DNA from: Pycnococcus provasolii | Lineage: Eukaryota > Chlorophyta > Pseudoscourfieldiophyceae > Pseudoscourfieldiales > Pycnococcaceae | Direction of reading: 5' to 3' | DNA length: 64,000 bases | Assembly (NCBI GenBank): GCA_938743325.2 | Contig: OW568862.1 | Span: 411,501-475,500 of the forward strand | Part shown: positions 47,636 to 58,200 of the stretch, in pieces | How positions within the stretch are numbered: the stretch's first letter is position 1 | How the letters are laid out: each line of letters starts with the position of its first letter | Translations under genes and position numbers: made by a program | The notes under the pieces: model-generated | The model's input: only the letters and a program-made list of their open reading frames with translations | Database searches by the model: none | Told to the model about the DNA's origin: nothing

Positions 47636-49398
47636 ATGCCGTCCTCTGCGCAACGCAAATATGCTACGTTTGACTTCTTCGCGTCTTTGAAGCGTGCAAT
47701 ACGTGAGCGTGGGGCCACTGTACGCAGCCTCTTCAACGAATACGACAAGGACAAAAACGGATGCCTCACCTTAGACGAATACACCGCGCTGTTCCAAGAC
47801 CTCGTGCCGGGATGCACAAAGGCGGATATCGAGTACTTCGTCGCCATGATTGACACCGGAGGACGAACAGCCAACCTCGACAGACTTAAAGATAGAAGAG
47901 ACTCTGTGGGAACGCGAAAAAGAGTGCGCAACGCCGCGGGAAACGCGAAACTTGAGGTAAGCGAAACAGGTGGCGACATATCTGCAAGACGGTGTACACG
48001 CGCGTTCGGCCGCAAGCTCGTCGGTAGGCCGAACAAACCAACCGCTTACACGCACACAAAACAAACACACACACACAAAAAAAAAAAAAAAAACGTACGC
48101 AGTATGATGAACTCAACGCCGCTGTTATGGTGTGCTATCAGTACGGCGACGCCGTCCGAAAGCACGCGCCCGCCGCAACTCTCGCACACGAGAGACTCGC
48201 CAAGGCAATACGCAAGGCGGGCTCCAAGGCGGTGTTTGATACGTTCGACGTCGATAAAAGCGGTCAGCTCGACCTCGTCGAGCTCGTTCACATGATACGT
48301 ATGCTCGTCCCAGACATGACGCTCTCCGAGATGAGATACAGCATTGCCAAGTTGCGCGAGGGGATGGACACAGACGGCGACGGGCTAGTCTCGTATGAAG
48401 AGCTCGTGAAGAAGTTCTGTCCGCAGAGCCCGTCACCTAACAAGGCTCCGCCGACACCAGCACCATCGCCGGCACCAGAGGTTAAGCCTACGCCGCCGCC
48501 CCCGCAGCCGCAGCTGTCAGTTCGCACGCAACCCAAAAAGCGGAGAAAGGGACCCACTGTGACAATCGTGTCGAGTGCTCCGCCGACGGCATTCGCGACG
48601 ACTTGGCCTGTGGCAAGCGGTGGCCTGAGTGAAACCTGCACGATAAGTAGCCCGGGTAAAATACCACCGCCCGTGCCGCCGGACGAGCTCGGTGCGCATG
48701 CGGTCACTCTTGTGCCTCCGACAACACCACGCCAAGGAGCATATGCATCCACCCCGTCCTCCTCATCCTCATCCTCGAGACGTGAGCTGACGATACGCAT
48801 CCCGCCGGGCTACGGCGTTCGGCGCATTTCCGTGGCGGCGCGCGCAGCAGTTTGCGATGTCTTTGCCGACGTGGGCGTGTCGCCTCGCGCAGACAGCACG
48901 GGCATTTACGTGTGTTCAGTGTCCACCACCGCGGCCGATAGCGGAACCTACGCTAGCAACGACCTCTTCTCGCGCCGCGGTGGCATGGAGATGGAGACGG
49001 ACGCGGATGTGGGGCAAGCGATAGAGAACCGGGTGGTGTGGGATCGACCGGCTCCGGAACCCGTCAAGGAGCTCGTGCTGAACGTGGGTGGCGACCACGC
49101 GCCTTCCATTGACGGTGTCGAGATTGTCGTCGAGCCTCTCATCGGCGACACGAATCTTTTCGAAACCGGCGCATCACGCACCGTTCGTCTTGCGGAGAGC
49201 GTATCTGCTGGTGAGGGCGTCGGAAGCGCGGCATCGCGGTCTGTGCTCGCTTCTCTGGCCTCCCGCCTTGAACGCATGGAGCGCATGATTCGCGGCACAA
49301 CAGCTGCACCACCAGCAAGTTCCCATGAGCCAACAACAACTGAGTACTCTGGCTATGGGTATGATTCTTACTACCGCGGCGTGGGAATTTTCTGGTAA
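47636..49398 (+). CDS. Three-EF-hand protein with long Pro/Ser-rich C-terminal region, two exons
   Basis: 538 residues. Exon 1 is 47636-47956 (MPSSAQRKYATFDFF), the intron is 47957-48102 (donor GAG|GTAAGC, acceptor CGCAG|TAT), exon 2 is 48103-49398, reading KLEYDELNAAVMVCYQYGDA across the join. EF loops: DKDKNGCLTLDE (about 42), DVDKSGQLDLVE (about 155) and DTDGDGLVSYEE (about 195), all with acidic position 12. The rest is a Pro-rich linker, a basic KKRRK patch, and a Ser/Glu-rich region ending in a short coiled coil and YSGYGYDSYY. The intron is odd in having a run of 16 or more A before its acceptor where pyrimidines would be expected. Function unknown beyond Ca2+ sensing. Confidence 0.82.
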
Positions 49399-49627
49399 AG
49401 AAAATTCCACCATAGATAAAAAGAACCTATATAGGTGGGTGGGTGCCAGTGCCAGGTTGGATCCCACCTTCACCTGACATTTCTCTGTCCTCCCCTCCCC
49501 GGGTTAGGGTTTTGGGCTAGGGTTATGCGCCGCCACCACCCCGTGTTCTTTCCCCTCCCCCTCCCCCTCTGTTCTGTTCTGTTCTTCCGTTCACTCTTGC
49601 CTTGCGTCGTCGTATCCTATCCTATCA

Positions 49628-52543
49628 ATGATCCGCCTGCACCGCGCGCGCATGGTGCCCTGGTGCCCCGCGCCTGTGACTTCGAGCTGCGCCTCCTCCG
49701 ACGGCTCGCTCGTCGCAGTCGCGCGCGAGTCAGGCGCGGTCGAGCTCTACGAAACGAGCTCTTGGGCGCTCCTCGCCGAATCACACGTCGCCGCCTCTCT
49801 GTCATCAGGCCTCCTGTCGCTCGCGTTCGTGGAAGGGCGCATATTCGTTGGCACGGTCGCCGCGCGCATATTCGAGCTGCGACAAGGACGCGCAGCCAGG
49901 CCGACGGACAGCCGAGGAGGCGCAGTGTGGGGCATGGCGGCGGAACCCATGGCGGCGACCACGGGCGCGCAGAGGGTGGCGGCGGCGTGCGACGACGGAA
50001 GGTGCCGCGTGTGGGCGCTCGCCGAGGATGACGACGTGCAAGGCGATAGCCCGGCACTTGAACTTGCCATGGCGTGCGACCCGCCAGCCACGGGACGTGC
50101 GCTGTGCGTCGCTTGGTCAGGCGATGGAACCATGCTCGCTGTCGGCACGAGCCACGGGACGGCGCACGTGTACGCATCCACGAACGGCAGAGAGGCGGTG
50201 CGCGTCGTCGTCACCACACGCGGTGACGGCGAAACTGCCGGCGCGGCGATGACGCCGACACGAGACGCCAAGTTCGGCTCGAAGTTGACGCTTGAACAGC
50301 GTGCCGCCGCGGCGCGCGCCGCGGTGAAGCGCGACTTGCCCGTAGGACGCGACGCCGTCGTTGCCGACGAAATCGCCGCCTACGAGTCGCGAACGTGCGT
50401 GTGGTGCGTCGCCTTTACGCGCGACGGAAAGCTTGCCGCCGGCGATCAGGGTGGTTCCGTGACACTCTGGGACGTTGCCTCCGCCATGCGCCGCGGCCAC
50501 GGCGCCTCCGCCGCGGCCATCGCCGCGTTTCACGTGCACCAGGGCCCAGTGCTGTGCATCGCAGCGTCGCGAACGCTTGACGCGGTGTTCGCGAGTGGCA
50601 CCGATAGCCGCGTCGCACTCTTCCAGAAGGTGGGCGACGATCACTCGGCCAAGTGGGTGCTGAATGGACTGAAGCGACCGCACAGCCGCGACGTGCGCGC
50701 TCTCGTGTGCGTGCCGCCACGACGCGGCGGTGGCGACGAGGAGTGGCTTTTGAGTGGCGGTGATGACCTCCGACTCGTCATTGCGCACTGTCCAACATTT
50801 CTGCAGCGACGCAGCGCGTTTGTCAGTCGCGCACCCGCTCCGACAAAATGTGCGGTGGTGCGAACTGCAGCTTCGTCTGAAGGACAGCTTTCGGTGCCGC
50901 CGCTGATGCTGTCGCACGACGCGGAGAGCGGGCAGGTGAACCTGTTCCGCCTAGGCGCGGTGGTAAACGAAAATGCTGTACCGGAATCCATGCGTGCCAC
51001 AGAGGCTGGCATGGAAGTGGTACTGGCTCGTCCCCCAAGACATCTTCTCGCAATCAATACGACGAAGCGACGGTGCGACGTGGCGGCGATGAGCGATATC
51101 TCCGCCGATGGCAAGGCGACGCTTGCGCTCAGCAGCCACGAGGTGGGAACACGAGTGCTGACGTTGCACTATGATGCCAACACAGATACCGCCGAGGTGA
51201 GGCCCGTCTCTCTCGAGGCACGGCTGCCCTCAACTGGCGCCGTGTGCGTGACTTCGGACGGTTCCCGCCTCGTAGCTGTCGAGGCATCGAGTGGCGTGAT
51301 TCGAATCGTCGATGTGTCGACCGGAGAGACCGTCGGCTCCTTCTTCGACTTTGCCGCCGCGCACGTGCGTCCGGTGCCCGAGAATGACGAAGCTGGCATG
51401 GTGCCCCGTGCGTCGGTGCGGCGCGTCGTGCAGAGCTTGAATCGCGCAACTTTGATGAGCCGGCGTGAGCGCTTACGGAATCATCGTAATGCGCGCAAGC
51501 GGCATCGCTCTGCAGCCAAGGCAGTATCGACGGGCTCGGGCGGATCCGTCTCCGGTGGTGGCTCTGGTGACGAACGGTACACCAGCCTGAGTGGCGGCGG
51601 GAGCGGTGGCGAGAGTGACGGCACTGGCGGTGCCAGCGATCTCACCGGTGACTCACGCGGCGCCGTGTGGGACACCTTCACGGCGACGTCCTCGGCGGGT
51701 TTGCACGGCACGTCAGTATCTCGCGTCGCGGTGAGTACTGACGGCAGGTGGCTGGCGTGTGCGGGGGGTGGAGGCTTAAAATTCGGTCCACTTGCCGCAG
51801 CACGCGCGGTGGTGATATACGACCTGAAACGCATGGCCCTGCACGGCGTGCTTCCTCTGCTCGGCGGTGCAGGACGCGGCGGTGACGCGACGGTCACGGA
51901 CGTGGCATTTGGCACGAGTGCCCTCCTTCGCGCACCTGCCACGGAGGACGAGCCGGAGCATGCTGCGACTCTGGTGTGCGTGGCTCGTGCGTCCAACGCT
52001 GTGCACGTCTACATTGCGGAGACGCTCGCAGCTCACCCGTGGTGCAAGCACCGCCCCACACCGCGAGGACTTGCAGAGATGCCCGGAGTGGTGTCTGCCG
52101 TGAGCTTTCGGCCGCTGTCTACGGCGGCACCTTCCTCGTCGAAGTCGAAGTCAAAGTCAAAATCAAAGCTGGTGGAGGCTGAGCCTTCGCCTGAAACATG
52201 TGACACGCTTCTTGTCGTCTCGCCAGCGGCGTTGTGCCACGTGAAGTTGCATCCGCGAGGACGTGTGACACGAGACGCGGGAGAGGACGACGACGACGAC
52301 GACGACGACGATCGCGACAATGGCACCGTCGTCCATCCGAAAGGTGCCGGTTCTCGGCGACGTCGTCGCGCCGAGAAGTCGCGTGACAGCGACGGAGTTC
52401 ACGTTGTTCCCCTTGACGAACCATGCCTCTTCGGAAGCTTCATCGGTTGCAACGACGCGTTGCTCGTGGAAGCGAATTTTGAGGCTGCCGTTGCAGCGAG
52501 TGGTGCCGCGGCACCGGCGACTCGCAAGCGCTTTGGTGAGTAA
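49628..52543 (+). CDS. UTP4: WD40 protein, UTP4/Cirhin-like small-subunit processome component
   Basis: 971 residues. The start MIRLHRARMVPWCPAPVTSS followed by LVAVARESGAVELYE matches the opening of UTP4/Cirhin (H-R-x-R-F-V-x-W-x-P-x-x-I then L-A-V-x-R-x-x-G-x-I-E-I). WD-like blades recur throughout (WCVAFTRDGKLAAGDQGGSV, VLCIAASRTLDAVFASGTDS). Linkers are unusual: a basic RRERLRNHRNARKRHR stretch near 610-628, a Gly/Ser linker, and an Asp run near 880. UTP4 belongs to the t-UTP complex acting in early 18S pre-rRNA processing in the nucleolus. Telomere-like ttagggttttgggctagggt lies just upstream (49504-49523). Confidence 0.85.
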   Translation: MIRLHRARMVPWCPAPVTSSCASSDGSLVAVARESGAVELYETSSWALLAESHVAASLSSGLLSLAFVEGRIFVGTVAARIFELRQGRAARPTDSRGGAVWGMAAEPMAATTGAQRVAAACDDGRCRVWALAEDDDVQGDSPALELAMACDPPATGRALCVAWSGDGTMLAVGTSHGTAHVYASTNGREAVRVVVTTRGDGETAGAAMTPTRDAKFGSKLTLEQRAAAARAAVKRDLPVGRDAVVADEIAAYESRTCVWCVAFTRDGKLAAGDQGGSVTLWDVASAMRRGHGASAAAIAAFHVHQGPVLCIAASRTLDAVFASGTDSRVALFQKVGDDHSAKWVLNGLKRPHSRDVRALVCVPPRRGGGDEEWLLSGGDDLRLVIAHCPTFLQRRSAFVSRAPAPTKCAVVRTAASSEGQLSVPPLMLSHDAESGQVNLFRLGAVVNENAVPESMRATEAGMEVVLARPPRHLLAINTTKRRCDVAAMSDISADGKATLALSSHEVGTRVLTLHYDANTDTAEVRPVSLEARLPSTGAVCVTSDGSRLVAVEASSGVIRIVDVSTGETVGSFFDFAAAHVRPVPENDEAGMVPRASVRRVVQSLNRATLMSRRERLRNHRNARKRHRSAAKAVSTGSGGSVSGGGSGDERYTSLSGGGSGGESDGTGGASDLTGDSRGAVWDTFTATSSAGLHGTSVSRVAVSTDGRWLACAGGGGLKFGPLAAARAVVIYDLKRMALHGVLPLLGGAGRGGDATVTDVAFGTSALLRAPATEDEPEHAATLVCVARASNAVHVYIAETLAAHPWCKHRPTPRGLAEMPGVVSAVSFRPLSTAAPSSSKSKSKSKSKLVEAEPSPETCDTLLVVSPAALCHVKLHPRGRVTRDAGEDDDDDDDDDRDNGTVVHPKGAGSRRRRRAEKSRDSDGVHVVPLDEPCLFGSFIGCNDALLVEANFEAAVAASGAAAPATRKRFGE

Positions 52544-52633
52544 GTAAAATACCAAAATTAGAACAAAAATCAATTATGGAACCGAGTGATTTCCACTACA
52601 AAAGTTATTATGGTACATCAAATGAGAAGCAAT

Positions 52634-53442
52634 TCACACCAACTCGATGATGTCGCCGGCAATTTTGAATGTTTCCGGATGAGCGATTGCGAATGGCTTG
52701 AGCTTAGGCACGCCTCCAGGTCTCTTGACGTGTCCGGCAAGTGCTGCCATATGACTTTTGCCTCCGTCCTTTTCAAGGAACGCGACAAGAGCTTTTCTGT
52801 AAACTTCCGACGGCCCAGTCGCGGCAGCTTCCTTTGCTCGCTTAGGTGCTGGTTCTGCTGATGGCGTTTTTGCGTCTGCGGTACGCTTTTTAGCAAGCTC
52901 CTGAGAAGACGCCGTTGGCGTCTTTTTCAGTGGCTTTTGGGGAGCCTCTTCTTCTTCCTCATCTTCTTCGCTGTCGCTGTCGTCGTCATCACTGTCGTCG
53001 TCGTCGTCGTCGTCACTGTCGTCCGCAATTTCCAAGTCACTGTCGTCGTCGTCGTCGTCGTCGTCGCTAGGTCCAAGTTCGTCGTCCGAGAGTTCCGCGA
53101 GCACCTCATCATCGTCCGCCGCGTCGAATTCGTCCTCGTATCCTACACTCTTCACGCCGGTGACGTGCACGTCCGCGTCTCCGTCGTTGGTGAGCACATA
53201 CGTCGCCGGTGCGCTTTCCATAACTTTGATGACGAGGTCCAAATCACACTGGAAGTTGCCTCGCTTCGAGTCCAGACGTCCAATGACAAACCCCTTAGAA
53301 CCTCCCCCAACTGTCTTTGAAGCTTCTGCATCTTTCGATGACTTCTTCGAGCTCGTCTTCGTGGCTGACGATGGCATGGGCGAACCCACACCTGACGTCC
53401 TCAGAAGACGCAAGGTCGCGTGTCCTTCCGAACGCCGCTCTG

Positions 53443-53480
<38 letters not shown>

Positions 53481-53731
53481 GGGAGGACGAGACACGCTCG
53501 GTGTAGGTGCGTGGCGTGGTTGACACCACCTCCACCTCCACCACCACCACCGACAAAACTCCGAGCAGATGCAGAGCTCACACCCACTTCGATAGGGCTA
53601 GAAGCATTCGCCTTAATAACTATGCCGTAGAACTCCATATCCGCCAACACAGCATACGTCGAACGAGCAGAAGCAGAAGCAGAAGCAGAAGCAGGAGCAG
53701 GAGCAGATGAGCCTAGAGGTCCAGGGGACAT
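52634..53731 (-). CDS. Nucleoplasmin-like/HD2-type nuclear protein with acidic tracts
   Basis: 365 residues from 53731 (MSPGPLGSS); the internal ATG at 53638 (MEFYGIVIKA) would place the FWGVEV-like motif at the very N-terminus, as in plant HD2 proteins, and is a realistic alternative. The nucleoplasmin-fold region is split by a Gly run and an Asp run, then GFVIGRLDSKRGNFQCDLDL and TYVLTNDGDADVHVTGVKSV. Long Asp/Glu/Ser tracts follow, then a Lys-rich nuclear-signal-like region, and a compact C-terminal domain (SEVYRKALVAFLEKDGGKSH, LKPFAIAHPETFKIAGDIIE) not typical of HD2. Histone chaperone or chromatin function is likely; deacetylase activity should not be assumed. Simple GAT/GTC repeats encode the acidic runs. 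Confidence 0.78.
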
Positions 53732-54112
53732 CACCACAATAAGGCGTTTGGGAATGGTCCCCCGGGGGAAAACAATGTCGGCGCCGCCACTGACCACCCC
53801 GGGGGGGGGAGGGGCAAAAATCCCGATAAAAGCTCCCCTAATAAAATCAAAAATTCGTCGTCTAGGAACGGATCCCCAAATACACATCTATGAGTACTCG
53901 TAGTCGGAGGGACTGTACACTTGTCATGGCCATGGCTCCTTCATGGCGTGTTTCTTGTACCTTATGTGTGCTATGTCTTGTGCCCTAGGGTACCTTTTTT
54001 TTAATGAATAAGTAAGATAGTGGCTTTCTTAGACCCACTTTACATTGGCATATAAGTAAGCGTGGCCGTGGATTTCGCGGTTCCTTGGTGCCCAGAGAAC
54101 ATGTATGTATGT
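53732..54112. other. Spacer upstream of the HD2-like gene
   Basis: About 380 bp. It includes ccccggggggggaggggc near 53798-53815, an 8-T run at 53995-54002 and TTACA at 54041, the likely TGTAA signal of the minus-strand coiled-coil gene. Confidence 0.6.
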
Positions 54113-54892
54113 CTACCAGTCCTCCTCGCTCCACCCGCTCTTGTCGTCGTCAGGATTAGCAGTCGCGCCGGTGGGGTGCCCTGCTTGCAACGCCTGCACG
54201 AGGTTCTGCACCGCGCCGCTCAGCTTCAGCCACGCCGCATCCCGTGCGCCCTCCGCACTCGCGCGGTCGCTCTGTGTCGCCTTCAAGCGCTGCTTCAACG
54301 CGTCCATGTCGGTGCGCTTCATCTCAAACACCTCGCGCGCCTCCTCCGCGCGACGCGAGAGAGACTCCGCCTCAGTGCTAGCGGCGCTCGCGCGCGCCTG
54401 TGCCTCCTCCACCATCTTCGCACGCACGGTCGCGAGCTCGTCCTGCGACGCCTTCAGCTTCGCCTCGAGTTCCGCCACACGCGCGACCAGCGCCTCCTTC
54501 TCCGCGTCACCATTGCTATCGTTTGCTGCACCACCACTTGCACTTGCACTTGTCGCAATCACGGGCGCCGGCGTCGACAAACCTGATGCGTCCAAAGATG
54601 AGGAAGAAGAGGCACGAGGCAAGGAGGCATTTTCATCGCGAGCTTCCAAAGGAGGAGGCGTGGGAACCGAAGCGGCATCGGCATCGGCATCGGCGGGACC
54701 GACTTGAGCGTGAGCCTCCGTGAGAGGTTCCACGGAGACCTCAGAGGAGGGAGGGTGTTCCTTTTCTGCATCATCTGAGACAGAAACAGAAACAGGAGCC
54801 TGTAAGGGCGGCTGCTGCTGCTGCTGCTGCTGCTGTGCCTGCTGTGCCTGCTGCTGTGCTGCTGCTGCAGACTTGTTCTTCTTCTTTCCCAT
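54113..54892 (-). CDS. Small coiled-coil protein with poly-Gln N-terminus
   Basis: 259 residues. Starts MGKKKNKSAAAA, followed by a Gln-rich run encoded by CTG/GCT triplets, a Ser/Pro/Ala-rich acidic segment, then a continuous coiled coil at about 130-235 (KEALVARVAELEAKLKASQD and EMKRTDMDALKQRLKATQSD). It ends DDDKSGWSEEDW, a terminal acidic-Trp motif. The coiled coil and Trp/acid tail could suit a vesicle-tether or adaptor role, but no family is recognised. Confidence 0.7.
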   Translation of the reverse strand: MGKKKNKSAAAAQQQAQQAQQQQQQQQPPLQAPVSVSVSDDAEKEHPPSSEVSVEPLTEAHAQVGPADADADAASVPTPPPLEARDENASLPRASSSSSLDASGLSTPAPVIATSASASGGAANDSNGDAEKEALVARVAELEAKLKASQDELATVRAKMVEEAQARASAASTEAESLSRRAEEAREVFEMKRTDMDALKQRLKATQSDRASAEGARDAAWLKLSGAVQNLVQALQAGHPTGATANPDDDKSGWSEEDW

Positions 54893-55287
54893 GACAACAA
54901 ACTACTACAAAAATGTTAAAAAATGATTCGACAAACGAATGATTCGGGAGGGTTGGCCAAATGGGAGGGACAAAAAGAAGTCCAAACCCTAATAAAGGAA
55001 CTGTTTCATTCCAAACCCCAAACCCCAAACCCCAAACCCTAAACAAGATCAAAGGAAACCCAAACCCGAATCGCCTAAACTTACCTCGCCCTTTCAAGAG
55101 GTATCCCCTAACCCATTTATGCAAACTTGATTCAAGCCACACACACCTCAATATTAATTATTTTCATTATCAACTTTCATTTTCATCTCCTCTGGGTTTT
55201 CCGTGGCGTGTTTCTTCGAAGGGTGTCGTGTGCATTGCGTGCGTTGCTCCGTTCCCTGTCTTGTGTAGATACCTCTAGGGTACCTCA
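54893..55287. repeat. Divergent spacer with telomere-like AAACCCC repeats
   Basis: About 395 bp. Bases 55013-55044 are four AAACCCC/AAACCCT heptamers (a TTTAGGG-type variant). The remainder is AT-rich leader sequence for AlaRS. No gene seen. Confidence 0.65.
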
Positions 55288-58200
55288 ATGAGCTTTATCA
55301 AAAACAATATGGCAATGTCTTCGATGTCAGGATCTATGATGTCATCCTCGAAAATGATGGTGAGGTCAACTCACAGGGTAGGTGGTGCGGGGTATCATCC
55401 ATCGCAGTATAGGTGTCGTGGTAATAATAATATCATGGTAGCAGCATCTACTTGGAGTCGTATGATGGCTCATGTGGCATCCACATCCACATCCACATCC
55501 GCGTCGACATCCACATCCGCGTCGACATCGCCTACACCAACACCTGCCACACAATCGGCAACGTCGCATTCACAGAGCTCGGCGTCGTTCATGAGTGGTG
55601 CGGCCATACGTCAGGCGTTCTTGGACTTCTACGCGTCTCACCCCGAACTCAACCACACGCTCCTGCCTTCGTCGTCGCTGGTGCCCGAAGATCCCACCGT
55701 TCTACTCACAATCGCCGGCATGCTGCAGTTCAAGCCTATTTTTCTTGGGCAAATATCCGCGCAGGAAACCATCAACACCACACGCGCAACCACCTCGCAG
55801 AAGTGCGTGCGAACGAACGATATCGAGAACGTTGGCGTCACAGCGCGGCACCACACGTTCTTCGAAATGCTCGGAAACTTCTCGTTCGGCGACTACTTCA
55901 AGGAGCAGGCGTGCTTCATGGCGTGGCAACTTTCCACGGAAGTCTACAACATCCCGCCGAGCAGAATACACGTCAGCGTGTTTGAGACAGACGACGAGGC
56001 GTACGCCATATGGACCGAAAAAGTTGGAGTCGACAAAAGACACGTGCACCGCCTCGGCGCAGACGACAACTTCTGGGCCGCGGGTCCCACGGGACCTTGC
56101 GGGCCGTGCACGGAGCTCTACTACGACTTTGCACCAGAGAACGGGTATGACGCCATCGACCTCGCCAACGACGACGACAGGTTCCTCGAGTTCTACAACC
56201 TCGTCTTCATGGAGATGAATCGCGCCGCGGACGGAAGCACCACGCCGCTGGAGAGGAAGTGCATCGACACGGGAATGGGACTCGAGCGTATGGCACAGGT
56301 GCTGCAGGGCGTTGACAACAACTACGAGACGGATCTGCTCTTCCCCATCATCGAAACCATGGTCCAACTGATGCCGTCCTCCTCCGGCGACGACATGCGC
56401 GCGGTTTACACCACTCTCGACGAAACGACGCAGAGATACCTCAAGGTGATCGCAGATCACACGCGCGCTTCCATCAACTTGCTGTCAGACGGCGTACTTC
56501 CGTCAAACGTCGGGCGCGGGTACGTGCTTCGCCGGCTCATCCGGCGCACCGTGCGATGCTGCCGCCTGATCGGAGTCGACGCGTCCAAAGCAGTCGAGGC
56601 GGCGGCGGAAACCGCATTCTCTCTCACGGGAGCAGCGCCAGGTCTTGAGATTCCCGATCCGAAGAAGGTGCAAAAGGAGCTGGGCAAGGAGGTGGCTCGT
56701 TTCCTCGAAACGCTCGACCGAGGTGAAACGCTGCTGATGGATGTGATTGCGAAAGCAAAGGCGGACGGTGCCGACAAAATATCGGGCAACGATGCCTTTG
56801 TACTCTACGACACATTTGGATTCCCCGTTGACATCACGAGCGAGGTGGCGGCGGAGCATGGACTTACGGTGGACATGGCTGGATTCGAGGAGGAGATGGA
56901 GGCGCAGAAAAGTCGAAGCCGAAAGGCTGTGAGTGCCGTGGACGTCACGGCAGCCGGCGCATTCGGGGCGGTGCTAGAGTCCAATGGATCGACGGATTTT
57001 GTTGGCTACGAGGAGGTGGAGGCTGCGGGCGCGACGGTCGTTGGTGTCTTCGAGGTGGCAGAAGAGGATCAGGAGGCAATGAAGGCCAACCTGAAGGGGG
57101 CCAAAAAGGAGAAGAAGCAGAAAGCAGCTAAGGAGGAGAAGGAGGATTCCAAGCAGAAGGCGGCAACGGGCCCTCCTACGAAATTCAAGGTTGTGCTCGA
57201 CCGAACACCCTTCTACGCCGAGAGTGGCGGGCAAGTTGGAGACCGAGGCCTTCTAATGATAAACAACGCAAGATGGCGCGTTCTCGACTGCCAGAAGGCG
57301 GCTAGTGGCCAGCTCCACGTGCACGACGTCACGTTCGACGGTCTCTTGGGCGAACCGTCCGTCGAAAAGCCAACACCACCACCGGCGAGTGCTCAGCTCG
57401 AAGTGGGAATGGTTGTAGATGCCGCGGCGGTGGATGCCACGGCACGCCGGCGCATCACCGCGCACCACAGCGCCACGCACCTTCTGCAGAGTGCACTTAA
57501 GAGCGTTCTCGGCGACGAACTGAAGCAAGCTGGGTCTTACTGCGATGCATCGCGACTGCGTTTCGATTTCTCAGGACCGTCAGTCGATGGCCCGCTCACA
57601 CCAGAGCAGCTGGCCGAGGTGGAGGCGCTTGTAAACAGCTGGACAACAGGGTCAGCGCTCCCGCGCACGGCGCGTGAGATGCCTATCAAGGAGGCGTCGG
57701 AGATGGGTGCTACGATGGCGTTTGGCGAGAAATACGGCGATGTCGTTCGTGTCGTGGACTTTGGTCAGGGCGTGAGCGTTGAGCTGTGTGGCGGATGTCA
57801 CGTCGAGAACACTGCGCAGATCGGGCTGTTCCGCATCGTCGCTGAAACGGGCATTGCCGCGGGCGTCCGTCGCATCGAGGCGGTGGTTGGCGAGAGCGCT
57901 TATGAGTATCTCAGCACACGCGACAACACATTCTCGCAGGTGTGCGGCATGCTTGCAGCACAGCCGGACGAGGTTGTATCGCGCGTTGGATCGATGCAGA
58001 AGGACAGCGTGTCGCTCAACAAGGAGCTCGCAGCGCTGAAGGAGAAGATGGCGGAGCTTGAGGCGTCGCGAATCCTGAGCGAGTCCGTCACGGAAGCGGG
58101 CAATGGTGCCTATGTTGCCGCGTCAATGGACGGAACTCCCGCCGCGGCGCTGCAGACTGCGGCGAAGTTCCTGCTCGAGAGTGTGGAGGCGAAGCTCGGC

